Of a stretch of 64,000 nucleotides of DNA, positions 45,899 to 54,081 are shown one piece after another. This DNA comes from Rhodocaloribacter litoris (GTDB lineage: Bacteria; Bacteroidota; Rhodothermia; Rhodothermales; ISCAR-4553). The stretch's first letter is position 1. Each line of letters begins with the position of its first letter. The stretch covers positions 2,382,545 through 2,446,544 of the forward strand of contig NZ_CP076718.1 of the NCBI RefSeq assembly GCF_011682235.2. Direction: 5' to 3'. Both the position numbers and the translations under genes were made by a program. Under the pieces are notes generated by a model. It was given only the letters and a program-made list of their open reading frames with translations. It searched no databases and was not told where the DNA came from.

Positions 45899-46357
45899 AT
45901 GACCCGAACCCTCGTCGTCGCCTGGATGGCCGTGCTGGCCGGATGCACCACGCCCGCGCCGGAGACGGTGCCGGACGGAGGCCGCAGCGTCGTCGCCACC
46001 GGGGCCGCGCCGGCCGCCGTCGGGCCGTACTCGCAGGCCGTCCGGGTGGGTAACCTGCTCTTTCTGGCCGGGCAGATCGGGCTGGACCCGGCCACCGGGC
46101 AACTCGTCGAGGGCGGCGTAGTGGCCGAGACGCGGCAGGCCATGGAGAACCTCCGGGCCGTCCTCGAAGCCGCCGGCTTCTCGATGGCCGATGTGGTGCA
46201 GGCCCAGGTCTTCCTGGCCGACCTGAACGACTACGCCGCCATGAATGAGGTCTACGCTTCCTTCTTCGACGGACCACCGCCGGCCCGCGCCGCCGTAGAG
46301 GTGGCCCGCCTCCCCCGTGACGCCCGCGTCGAGATCATGATGACGGCGGCGCGATGA
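45899..46357 (+). CDS. RidA (YjgF/UK114) family protein with lipoprotein signal
   Basis: 152 residues. Residues 1-16 form a lipobox (TRTLVVAWMAVLAGC). The RidA domain follows: APAAVGPYSQAVRVGNLLFL, AGQIGLDPATGQLVEGG, TRQAMENLRAVLEAAG, VFLADLNDYAAMNEVYASFF and ARAAVEVARLPRDARVEI, which retains the conserved Arg of active RidA deaminases. RidA enzymes hydrolyse reactive enamines/imines in the cytoplasm; here the protein would be placed in the envelope, which is unusual. Its stop overlaps the lhgO start (ATGA), indicating coupling. Confidence 0.88.
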   Translation: MTRTLVVAWMAVLAGCTTPAPETVPDGGRSVVATGAAPAAVGPYSQAVRVGNLLFLAGQIGLDPATGQLVEGGVVAETRQAMENLRAVLEAAGFSMADVVQAQVFLADLNDYAAMNEVYASFFDGPPPARAAVEVARLPRDARVEIMMTAAR

Positions 46358-47550
46358 CGCACGACGTTGCCATCGTGGGAGGCGGCATCGTGGGGCTGGC
46401 GACGGCCTACCAGCTCGCCCGGCAGGCCCCCGGCCGGTCGATCATCGTGCTCGAGAAAGAGGCGGCGCTGGCCACCCACCAGACGGGCCGCAACTCGGGT
46501 GTCATCCACTCGGGCATCTACTACCGTCCCGGCTCGCTCAAGGCCGAGAACTGCCGGGAGGGCCGCAAGGCGCTGGTGGCGTTCTGTGAGCGGGAAGGGC
46601 TGCCGTTCGAGGTGTGCGGCAAGGTGATCGTGGCGGTGACGGAAGCGGAGCGGCCGCGCCTGCACGCCATCCTGGAGCGGGGACGGGCCAACGGCATCGC
46701 GGCCCGGCTCATCGGGCCGGAGGCACTGCGCGCGCGCGAGCCGCACGTGCGGGGCGTCGAGGCCATCCTGGTGCCCGAGGCCGGCATCGTCGACTTCCGG
46801 GCCGTGACGCTCCGTCTGGCCGAGCGCGTCCGCGAGCGCGGGCACGAGGTACGAACGAACGCCGCCGTCCGCGACGTGGCCGTGCGCTCCGACGGGTTCA
46901 CGCTGGCAACCGAGGCCGGCGAGGTCCGGGCACGCTACCTGGTCGGGTGCGCCGGCCTCTACGCCGACCGCCTCGCCCGGATGTGCGGCCTCGAGCCGGG
47001 CGTGCGCATCATCCCGTTCCGGGGCGAGTACTTCGAATTGAAGCCGCCCGCCCGCGCCCTGTGCCGTCACCTCATCTACCCCGTGCCCGACCCGGCCTTT
47101 CCGTTCCTGGGCGTCCATTTCACCCGGATGATCGACGGGCGGGTCGAGTGCGGGCCGAGCGCCGTCCTGGCCTTCGCCCGCGAGGGATACACCTTCGGCA
47201 CGGTGAACCTGCGCGACCTGGCCGAGATGGTGACCTATCCCGGCTTCCGGCGGCTGGCGGCCCGGCATGCCCGCACCGGCTGGCACGAGCTGCGGCAGTC
47301 GCTCTCGAAGCGCGTCTACCTGCGCGCGCTCCGGCGCCTCATCCCCGACGTCACGCTCGACGACCTGGCACCCCGCGTGGCCGGCGTGCGGGCCCAGGCC
47401 GTCCGCCCCGACGGCACCCTGGTCGATGATTTCCTCTTTGCCGAGACCGACCGGGCGGTGCACGTGTGCAATGCGCCCTCACCGGCGGCCACCGCCGCGC
47501 TCAACGTGGGCCGCTTGGCCGCCGAACGCCTGCTGGCCCACCTGGCGTAA
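46354..47550 (+). CDS. lhgO: L-2-hydroxyglutarate oxidase
   Basis: 398 residues, as usual for LhgO. FAD-dependent oxidation of L-2-hydroxyglutarate to 2-oxoglutarate. The dinucleotide motif VAIVGGGIVGLATAYQLAR starts at residue 5; TGRNSGVIHSGIYYRPGSLK is the family hallmark near residue 43; IPFRGEYFELKP and HFTRMIDGRVECGPSAVLAF follow. Coupled to the RidA-like lipoprotein gene by ATGA. Together they may deal with reactive metabolites, but that is inference. Confidence 0.92.
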   Translation: MTHDVAIVGGGIVGLATAYQLARQAPGRSIIVLEKEAALATHQTGRNSGVIHSGIYYRPGSLKAENCREGRKALVAFCEREGLPFEVCGKVIVAVTEAERPRLHAILERGRANGIAARLIGPEALRAREPHVRGVEAILVPEAGIVDFRAVTLRLAERVRERGHEVRTNAAVRDVAVRSDGFTLATEAGEVRARYLVGCAGLYADRLARMCGLEPGVRIIPFRGEYFELKPPARALCRHLIYPVPDPAFPFLGVHFTRMIDGRVECGPSAVLAFAREGYTFGTVNLRDLAEMVTYPGFRRLAARHARTGWHELRQSLSKRVYLRALRRLIPDVTLDDLAPRVAGVRAQAVRPDGTLVDDFLFAETDRAVHVCNAPSPAATAALNVGRLAAERLLAHLA

Positions 47551-47636
47551 CGTCCCGTATCACAGGCGGCACGGACGTGCGACGAGCCTGGCGCATCGCG
47601 GCCGGCAAACCTGTAACGAGAAACCCGAAACGCACG

Positions 47637-48019
47637 ATGGCCTGGATCGACATGATTGACGAGGCGGACGCCTCGGGTGAACTCAGGGAGATCTACGACG
47701 AGATCATCGGGAGCCGGGGCAAGCTCTCGAACATCATGCGCATCCACAGCCTCAACCCGCCCACGATGCGGGCGCACCTGGCCCTGTACCTGAAGATCAT
47801 GTTCGGTCGCTCCGGCTTGCACCGGGCCGACCGCGAGCTGCTGGCCACGGTGGTCTCGGCGGCCAACGGCTGTGCCTACTGCGTGCACCACCACGCCGAG
47901 GCGCTCAACTTCTACTGGAAAGACCGCGACCGGGTGCAGCGGGTCGCCGCCGACTTCCGCGCCGACCCCGACCTGACGCCCGCCCAGCGGGCCATGCTCG
48001 CCTACGCCGAGAAGCTCAC
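47637..48019 (+). pseudogene. Peroxidase-related (AhpD/CMD-like) enzyme, 5' part, interrupted by a TnpB element
   Basis: The frame from ATG 47637 encodes an uncharacterised-peroxidase-related protein: MAWIDMIDEADASGELREIY, GKLSNIMRIHSLNPPTMRAH, and the AhpD-like NGCAYCVHHHAEAL (CxxC-H centre). It is continuous to AYAEKLT (48020), where the mobile element begins; reading on gives unrelated residues and a stop at 48083. The missing C-terminus is found at 49446-49623. Without the element the gene would be about 186 codons, the normal family size. Probably non-functional in this strain. Confidence 0.88.
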
Positions 48020-48221
48020 GAGAAAGGATGCAGGATGGCGAGCGCAGGAAGCCCGCGGCTTCAGGGCTATGTTGGCCGTGTAGGGCCGCGTGACGCGGCC
48101 GGACGGCCCCATGAGATAGCCCATGTGGGAGGAATGCGCCTTTGCCCGGCGCACAACGTTCAGGCTGAGAGCAGGAACTTTCGCAACGACACTGAATGTC
48201 TCGTAAAGATTCAACGCCCAC

Positions 48222-49406
48222 ATGCCCACCCTACGTTACCGATACCGCTTCTATCCCAACGCCGAGCAGCGACAGATGCTCGCCCGGCAGTTCGGCTGCG
48301 TTCGGTACGTCTACAACTGGGCGCTGGCACTCAAGCGCGATGCGTTCCGTGAGCGAGGCGAGAAGATCGGCTACGCCGAGACGGACAAGCGGCTGACGGC
48401 GCTGAAGCGGGAGCCTGATCATGCGTGGCTTAACGACGTCTCCAGCGTCCCGCTTCAGCAAGCCCTTCGGCATCTCGACAAAGCCTACACGGCGTTCTTC
48501 CGGGGCACCGCCCGGTTTCCTCGCTTCAAGGCAAAGAAGCACCGTCAGAGTGCCACGTACACCCGGCGCGGCTTCTCGCTCAGAGACAGCGGAGTGCCGG
48601 GGCAGCCTGTCGTGAAGCTCGCCAAAATGCGCACCCCGCTCAAGATTCGGTGGAGCCGCCCGCTTCCATCCGCTCCGTCTTCGCTGACGGTGGTTCAGGA
48701 GCCCGACGGGAAGTACTACATCTCCTTCGTTGTCGAAGTGGATTATCAACCTCTCCCGAAAACCAAGAGAGAGGGGGGTATCGACCTCGGCGTGAAGGAT
48801 GTGGTCGTCACGTCGGATGGGTGGCGCAGCGGTAATCCGAAGCATCTCAAACGCGCTCTGGATCGCCTTGCTCTGGAGCAGAAAAGGCTCGCCCGCAAGC
48901 AGAAGGGTTCCAAGAACTGGCACAAGCAGCGCCGGAAGGTGGCGAAGCTGCACGCGAAGGTCAGGAACCAGCGGCAGGATTTCTTGCACCAGCTTTCGAC
49001 GCGGCTCGTGCGGCGGTACGACACCATCTACACCGAATCGCTCTGCATCCGGGGCATGGTTAAGAACCACAGCCTCGCCCGGGCGATCAGCGATGCCGGT
49101 TGGAGCGCGTTCGTCGGGATGCTGGAGTACAAGGCGACGTTGTACTGCAAACGCTTTGTGCAGATCGACCGCTGGTATCCGAGTAGCAAGACCTGCTCGG
49201 GTTGTAACTACACGATGGAAACCCTCCCGCTGGGTGTGCGGGCATGGGTATGCCCCCGCTGCGGGGCAGAACACGACCGCGACGTAAACGCGGCACAGAA
49301 CGTTCTGGCGGTCGGGCAGACCGTAGCCGAACGATCGTTCGGCAATGCTTGTGGAGACGGTGTAAGACCGGCGCTAGCCTCGGTTAGCGAAGGCGACTGT
49401 CGATGA
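48222..49406 (+). CDS. tnpB: RNA-guided nuclease TnpB
   Basis: 394 residues, within the normal 370-410. N-terminal helical/HTH part (RYRYRFYPNAEQRQMLARQF, WLNDVSSVPLQQALRHLDKA). The RuvC catalytic triad is intact: Asp188 in GIDLGVKD, Glu272 in YTESLCIRGM and Asp354 in HDRDVNAAQN, close to the positions in the characterised ISDra2 TnpB (D191, E278, D361). The zinc ribbon has CSGC and CPRC. TnpB with its omega RNA cuts DNA next to a TAM; this maintains the element at its site. No truncation seen, so it is probably active. Confidence 0.93.
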   Translation: MPTLRYRYRFYPNAEQRQMLARQFGCVRYVYNWALALKRDAFRERGEKIGYAETDKRLTALKREPDHAWLNDVSSVPLQQALRHLDKAYTAFFRGTARFPRFKAKKHRQSATYTRRGFSLRDSGVPGQPVVKLAKMRTPLKIRWSRPLPSAPSSLTVVQEPDGKYYISFVVEVDYQPLPKTKREGGIDLGVKDVVVTSDGWRSGNPKHLKRALDRLALEQKRLARKQKGSKNWHKQRRKVAKLHAKVRNQRQDFLHQLSTRLVRRYDTIYTESLCIRGMVKNHSLARAISDAGWSAFVGMLEYKATLYCKRFVQIDRWYPSSKTCSGCNYTMETLPLGVRAWVCPRCGAEHDRDVNAAQNVLAVGQTVAERSFGNACGDGVRPALASVSEGDCR

Positions 49407-49445
49407 AGCAGGAATCCCACGTGCCCAGAGCCGTGGGAGTGTCAA
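49300..49445 (+). ncRNA. Predicted omega RNA (right-end RNA) scaffold
   Basis: In TnpB elements the guide RNA is transcribed across the 3' end of tnpB and the right end, with the guide taken from the DNA beyond the element. Here the right end carries the stem TCCCACG/CGTGGGA and the terminal GTGTCAA at 49439-49445, and the predicted guide would begin at about 49446 (host sequence CCGCACCCCGCACGCC). The 5' limit of the RNA is not determined; 49300 is an estimate. Confidence 0.55.
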
Positions 49446-49623
49446 CCGCACCCCGCACGCCATGACCGAGGCCGACGTGGCGGCCCTCCGCGAGGCCGGC
49501 TTCTCCGACCGCGACATCCTGGACATCAACCTGATCGTCAGCTATTTCAACTTCGTCAACCGGATCGCCTCGGGCCTCGGCGTAGACTTCTCCCCCGAAG
49601 AGGCCGGCGGGTACCGGTATTGA
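49446..49623 (+). pseudogene. Peroxidase-related enzyme, 3' part, after the TnpB insertion
   Basis: Continues the broken gene in the correct frame: RTPHAMTEADVAALREAGFS then DRDILDINLIVSYFNFVNRI, ending near GLGVDFSPEEAGGYRY and TGA at 49621-49623. The TPxxMTxxDVxxLRxAGFSDxxILDI pattern is the C-terminal signature of the family, confirming that the two halves form one gene. Stops three bases before the end of the opposing doxX gene. Confidence 0.88.
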
Positions 49624-49626
49624 CGC

Positions 49627-50058
49627 TCACAGGCCTGCCTCAGCCTGCGTTTGTACCGGCTCCTGCCGGGTCGTACCGCCACCGACACTGTTCCCCCTGA
49701 CAAGGAAGAACAGGGCGATCATCAAGAGGGTGAACTGGAATTCCATACCCAGATTGCCGATGGAGTTCCAGCCGTGCGGAAGGTGAACGATCAGAATAGC
49801 GCCAACCATCACCACGGCGAAGATGAGACCGGCCACCCGGGTCATCCACTCTTTCGAAACACCCCCGGCCAGGATGAAGATACCTCCCAGCGACTCCGCA
49901 GCACCGAGCAGCGCCACCAGAAAGACCGGCATCTGCATCTGCTCCGCCATCCCGCTCAGGTTACCAAACTTGCCCAGCCCGTGGTACAGAAACACGCTTG
50001 CCAGCGCAATGCGCAAAAACCAGTGGGCGTGTGGGGCGAGATTGTTCAGGAAGTTCAT
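49627..50058 (-). CDS. DoxX family membrane protein
   Basis: 143 residues, four membrane helices. Family landmarks: HWFLRIALASVFLYHGLGKF (the conserved R..lg..Fl..G..K), a Gly-rich second helix VALLGAAESLGGIFILAGG, and FAVVMVGAILIVHLPHGW. DoxX proteins occur in redox and respiratory contexts; precise role unknown. Has a long C-terminal polar tail (GGGTTRQEPVQTQAEAG). Start ATG at 50058. Confidence 0.85.
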   Translation of the reverse strand: MNFLNNLAPHAHWFLRIALASVFLYHGLGKFGNLSGMAEQMQMPVFLVALLGAAESLGGIFILAGGVSKEWMTRVAGLIFAVVMVGAILIVHLPHGWNSIGNLGMEFQFTLLMIALFFLVRGNSVGGGTTRQEPVQTQAEAGL

Positions 50059-50259
50059 GACACCCTCCGTCAGGTTGGTTAGAAACGGGTGAAGCCAACC
50101 CCTCCCCGGTATCGGTTACCGGCCGGTCCTCTCCAGGCGACGGAATAATTAACCATTCGGAGAAAGAATTTCAACGGGTTACACCTCAAAAATCGTTATA
50201 ACGACCAAACGGGAGGAAGAGCGTAACGCGGTTGGGATCAGGCACTCTAAAGACGATGA

Positions 50260-50517
50260 AGCCGCCGGCGGGCCCATGCCCCGGACCGGCGCCTCCACTG
50301 GAAACTTTCGCTCGACGGGCTGCACGGGCGCACCCCGCGGTTCCTGGGGCTGGAAATCCCCTCCTCCCGCCGGCGCCTCGTACAGATCCTGCCGGGCCTG
50401 GGATGGACCATCGGACCGGGTGTGATCGAGCTCGGCGGGCGCATCCCGCTCTCGGGACGCAACCTGCCCGCCGGACCGGCCTTGTTTGCCGGCTATTTCT
50501 TCAAATGGCGACGTTGA
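50260..50517 (+). pseudogene. C-terminal remnant of an envelope/transporter-like protein
   Basis: An open frame with no start codon, from a stop at 50257-50259 to TGA at 50515-50517, encoding about 85 residues: LHWKLSLDGLHGRTPRFLGL, then LGWTIGPGVIELGGRIPLSG and ALFAGYFFKWRR. The alternating pattern and terminal aromatic-basic end resemble the last strands of an outer-membrane transporter-like protein. The 5' part is absent, so it is a remnant. The surrounding 50059-50635 otherwise holds no supported gene. Confidence 0.45.
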
Positions 50518-50635
50518 ACCCGCTTCCGGATAACCCTGGTGGCGAGGGACATCACGGCGCGTTATATTTAGCCCCCACCCGAACCACCGGCCGGGCCGCC
50601 GGTGACACCCACGCTATGAAGGAGAAGGGGCTATC

Positions 50636-51058
50636 GTGGAGCAAAAGCGTATATTCCTCACCCTCGATTCGGAAACGACGCCGGATCGGCAACTACCCGA
50701 GGCGAACGAGCACCTCTCCGTCAACCTGGCGTTTCTCGAAGCCCATGCCTTCGGCAACACCGGGTTCATCGTCAAGATGATCGATCTGTTCATGGCGCAG
50801 GCCCCCGGCCTGCTCGCGATGCTGCGACAGGGCCGGGCCCGGTCGGACTGGGAGCAGGTCCGCTTCGTGGTACACAAGATGAAGTCGTCCGCACGGATTC
50901 TGGGAAGCGAGACGCTTGCGCAGGCGCTGGCCTGTGTGGAGCGGCAGGCGGCCCGCCCCGACGCCCACGAGACCCTCCCGCTCCGGATCGACCAGGTAGC
51001 CACCCTTTACGAAACAGCCCTTCACGAACTGGAAGCCGTGCGACGGAAATACGTATAG
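50636..51058 (+). CDS. Hpt (histidine phosphotransfer) domain protein
   Basis: 140 residues. The helical Hpt bundle has MIDLFMAQAPGLLAMLRQGR then WEQVRFVVHKMKSSARILGS, with the phospho-accepting His80 (H-x-x-K/R-S-S-A). Start codon GTG at 50636, preceded by a good AAGGAGAAGGGG site. Carries phosphoryl groups between a sensor and a response regulator; the adjacent LytTR-type regulator 133 bases downstream is the likely partner by position, though no kinase is in the window. Confidence 0.85.
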   Translation: MEQKRIFLTLDSETTPDRQLPEANEHLSVNLAFLEAHAFGNTGFIVKMIDLFMAQAPGLLAMLRQGRARSDWEQVRFVVHKMKSSARILGSETLAQALACVERQAARPDAHETLPLRIDQVATLYETALHELEAVRRKYV

Positions 51059-51191
51059 GATCGCGTCTGGCCGTCAGCGACACAGGTCATCGACGGGAAG
51101 CCGGCCGGGCGTTTGCATCTCCCCGGCGCGTCCGCACGACCCCTCCCGCTGCCGGAACCGGTGGCGAGGGCCGGATACAAGGAGAAGGATT

Positions 51192-51872
51192 ATGATGCGG
51201 TGCCTTGTCGTAGACGACGATGCGCTTGCACGGGCATTCATGGAGCACTTCATCGCCCGGCACGGCGCGCTGGAACTGATCGGCTCGTGCGAAAGCGCCC
51301 TCGAAGCCAGCGGCATACTCAAGCATGAGCGCGTCGACCTGGTGTTTCTCGACATCGAAATGCCGGAGATGAACGGCCTGGAACTGATCCAGCGGCTCAC
51401 CCGGCGTCCCCAGGTCATCCTCGTAACGGCCAAAGAGGAATACGCCATCGACGCGTTCGAAGTCGAGGTGACCGACTACCTGCTCAAACCGGTCAAGTAT
51501 GCCCGTTTTCTGAAGGCCGTCGAGCGGGCGGAGCGCCGGGCGCGGGCCGAGCGCCTGCAGGCCGAGCACGTTTTCATCAAGACGGAGGGCCGCCTGGTCA
51601 GGCTCGAACTGGCCGCCGTGCAGTGGATCGAAGCCCAGGGAGATTACGTCCTGATCCACACCGACACCGGGCGCTACCTGGTCCATTCCACCATGAAAGC
51701 GATGATCGATCGCCTGCCGGAGAACGACTTTGCCCGCGTGCACCGCTCCTTCATCGTCCGCCTCGACCGGATCGATGACGTCTCGGCGACCTCGCTGGTG
51801 GTCGGGCGCAGGGTCATTCCCATCGGTGCCTCCTACAAGGAGGATCTGCACCGGCGCCTCCACACGCTCTGA
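51192..51872 (+). CDS. LytTR-type DNA-binding response regulator
   Basis: 226 residues. Receiver domain (about 1-120): MRCLVVDDDALARAFMEHFI with the acidic pocket, phospho-acceptor Asp in VFLDIEMPEMNG, VTAKEEYAIDAFEVEVTDYL and the LLKPV Lys. C-terminal LytTR domain (about 128-226) with VFIKTEGRLVRLELAAVQWI, YLVHSTMKAMIDRLP and FARVHRSFIVRLDRI. Follows the Hpt gene in the same direction. Ribosome-binding site AAGGAGAAGG is clear. Confidence 0.93.
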   Translation: MMRCLVVDDDALARAFMEHFIARHGALELIGSCESALEASGILKHERVDLVFLDIEMPEMNGLELIQRLTRRPQVILVTAKEEYAIDAFEVEVTDYLLKPVKYARFLKAVERAERRARAERLQAEHVFIKTEGRLVRLELAAVQWIEAQGDYVLIHTDTGRYLVHSTMKAMIDRLPENDFARVHRSFIVRLDRIDDVSATSLVVGRRVIPIGASYKEDLHRRLHTL

Positions 51873-51950
51873 TGCCTGTCTACGCCTTCCAGGTGCCTGT
51901 ACCTTTACCTCACCGCGGCGCCGGCTACCACGGCCCTTGTGCTTACCGGC

Positions 51951-52967
51951 TCACTCGTAGTCGTGCTCGAAATACTCGATGCCGCGGGCGGGGACATCGC
52001 TTTTCTTCTGGCGGATACGCTCGGCCAGGCGTTCGGCGAAGACCTCGGCCGGGTCGTAGCCGTAGTGGCGCAGCAGGTGGTTCATGGCGATGACCTCGCA
52101 GAGCACGGTCACGTTCTTGCCCGGCGTGATCGGGAGCTTCACCAGCGGCAGCGCCACGCCCAGGATGTCCCGCGTCTCGTCCACCATGCCGAGGCGTGTG
52201 TACTCCTCGGTCGGGTCCCACTCGTGCAGGCTCACGACCACCTCCACCCGTTTTTGAAAGCGGATGGCGCGGATACCGAACATGGCCCGCACGTCGATCA
52301 GCCCCAGCCCGCGGATCTCCATGAAGTGCTGCACCAGGTCCGTCCCCGAACCCATCAGCACCTGCTCGTCCTTCTTTGTCACGATCACCACGTCGTCGGC
52401 CACCAGGCGGTGCCCGCGCTCGACCAGGTCGAGGGCTACCTCACTCTTGCCGATGCCGGCCTTGCCCGTGATGAGCAGGCCGATGCCGTAGACGTCGACG
52501 AGGGCGCCGTGAATGGACTGCTGCGGGGCGAACTGGTCCAGCAGAAAGTCCCGCAGCACCGTCATGAAGTTGACCGTCGGCAACGGGGTTCGATACACCG
52601 GAACCCCCCGCTCCGTGGCCATCTCGACCAGCACCGGGTCCAGCTCGTTGTTCTCGGTCAGGAAAAGACAGGGAATGGGAAAGCGGAGGAGGGTCTCAAA
52701 GGCGGCCCGCCGCGCCGCCGGGTCGAGATGGCGCAGGTAGGCGTTCTCGGTGTTGCCCAGGATCTGCACGCGCTGGTGCGTGAACACCTCGACGAACCCG
52801 GCCAGCACCAGGCCCGGCCGGTGCAGCGTGCTCTCGACCACGAGGCGATTACCGGCTTCGACCTCGTTGACCGCTTCGACCGGCAGCCCCACCGTGTGGC
52901 GCAACTGCTCCACCATGAAGGCCACCGTGATCGACTCTTTCTGAAAAATTTTCGGCTGGTGTGGCAT
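51951..52967 (-). CDS. hprK: HPr kinase/phosphorylase
   Basis: 338 residues. Phosphorylates HPr on serine to link sugar supply to transport and metabolism. N-terminal regulatory domain with LRFPIPCLFLTENNELDPVL; C-terminal kinase with P-loop GKAGIGKSEVAL (about residue 172), DDVVIVTKKDE, and the signature MEIRGLGLIDVRAMFG; then ETRDILGVALPLVKLPITPG. In organisms without a full phosphotransferase system HprK can have other regulatory roles. Lies 7 bases downstream of the MoxR ATPase on the same strand. Confidence 0.92.
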   Translation of the reverse strand: MPHQPKIFQKESITVAFMVEQLRHTVGLPVEAVNEVEAGNRLVVESTLHRPGLVLAGFVEVFTHQRVQILGNTENAYLRHLDPAARRAAFETLLRFPIPCLFLTENNELDPVLVEMATERGVPVYRTPLPTVNFMTVLRDFLLDQFAPQQSIHGALVDVYGIGLLITGKAGIGKSEVALDLVERGHRLVADDVVIVTKKDEQVLMGSGTDLVQHFMEIRGLGLIDVRAMFGIRAIRFQKRVEVVVSLHEWDPTEEYTRLGMVDETRDILGVALPLVKLPITPGKNVTVLCEVIAMNHLLRHYGYDPAEVFAERLAERIRQKKSDVPARGIEYFEHDYE

Positions 52968-52974
52968 GGTCGGC

Positions 52975-53970
52975 TCAGGGCACCTCGACGGTTTCCAGGA
53001 TGCGCCGGACGATGTCTTCGCTGGTGACCTCCTCGGCCTCGGCTTCGTAGGTGATGGCGATGCGGTGGCGCAGCACGTCCATGGCGACCGAGCGGACGTC
53101 TTCCGGCGTGACGTAGGCCCGGTGTTGCAGAAAGGCGTGGGCTCGTGCGGCCAGGTTCAGGTAGATCGACGCCCGCGGGGAGGCGCCGTACTCGATCAGC
53201 GGCCGGAGGGTCGCCAGCCGGTAGGATGCCGGATCGCGGGAGGCCATCACCAGGTCGATGATGTAGTGCTCCACCCGCTCGTCGATGTAGAGCTCGTTGA
53301 GGACACGCCGGGCCGAGAGGATCTGGGCGGGCCGGACGACCGGCCGGATGGCTGCCTTGTCGCCGGTGCGGGCCATGCGGCGCATGATCTCCAGTTCCTC
53401 TTCCCGCGTCGGATAGCCCACCTTGATCTTCATCATGAAACGATCCACCTGCGCCTCCGGGAGCGGGTACGTCCCTTCCTGTTCGATCGGGTTCTGGGTG
53501 GCGAGCACCAGGAAGGGTTGCTCCAGCGGGAACGTCGTCTCGCCGATGGTGACCTGGCGTTCCTGCATGCTTTCGAGCAGGGCGCTCTGCACCTTGGCCG
53601 GGGAACGGTTGATCTCGTCGGCCAGGATGAGGTTGGCGAAGATGGGACCCTTCTTGATGAAAAACTCCCCCTCCTTCTGGTTGTAGACGAGCGTGCCCAG
53701 CAGGTCGGCCGGCAGGAGATCCGGGGTGAACTGGATGCGCTGGAACCGGGTGCCGATGGCCCGGGCCAGCGAGCTGACCGTGAGGGTCTTGGCCAGCCCC
53801 GGCACCCCTTCGAGCAACACGTGCCCGTCGGCCAGCAGGCCGATGAGCAGGCGCTCCACCATATACCGCTGCCCGACGACCACGCGGCCGATCTCGGCCA
53901 TCAGGTCGTCGATGAAAGCACTCTCCCGGGTAATGCGTTCGTTGACGAGCGCCAGATCAAATTCGCTCAT
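52975..53970 (-). CDS. MoxR-family AAA+ ATPase
   Basis: 331 residues. MoxR landmarks: VLLEGVPGLAKTLTVSSLAR (Walker A), GPIFANLILADEINRSPAKV (Walker B), VLATQNPIEQEGTYPLPEAQ with DRFMMKI, and a C-terminal lid with SPRASIYLNLAARAHAFLQH. These chaperone-type ATPases help mature enzyme complexes, often with von-Willebrand-domain partners; none is seen beside it here. Precedes hprK. Confidence 0.93.
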   Translation of the reverse strand: MSEFDLALVNERITRESAFIDDLMAEIGRVVVGQRYMVERLLIGLLADGHVLLEGVPGLAKTLTVSSLARAIGTRFQRIQFTPDLLPADLLGTLVYNQKEGEFFIKKGPIFANLILADEINRSPAKVQSALLESMQERQVTIGETTFPLEQPFLVLATQNPIEQEGTYPLPEAQVDRFMMKIKVGYPTREEELEIMRRMARTGDKAAIRPVVRPAQILSARRVLNELYIDERVEHYIIDLVMASRDPASYRLATLRPLIEYGASPRASIYLNLAARAHAFLQHRAYVTPEDVRSVAMDVLRHRIAITYEAEAEEVTSEDIVRRILETVEVP

Positions 53971-54081
53971 GAAGGAGGCGGGTTTCCGGTTGACGTACGA
54001 CGACGGCCGGCACGGCGGCCCGTGAAACAGGTCATACCCCCTTTCCTCCGTCGAGGATCCACCCGGCGGCCCGGCCGCCCC

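Larger units (their letters stand above)
48020..49445 (+). mobile_element. TnpB-only IS200/IS605-type (IS1341-like) insertion
   Basis: The boundaries are deduced from the split host gene and are certain to about one base. The left flank is CTCAC (candidate target/TAM motif). Near the left end are short hairpins (GAAGCC/GGCTTC at 48048-48062 and GGCCGCG/CGCGGCC at 48084-48100), and at the right end a hairpin TCCCACG/CGTGGGA (49415-49438) followed by GTGTCAA. No direct repeat is produced, as expected of this family. There is no transposase gene tnpA, so mobility would need TnpA in trans. Insertion interrupts the peroxidase-related gene. Confidence 0.88.
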
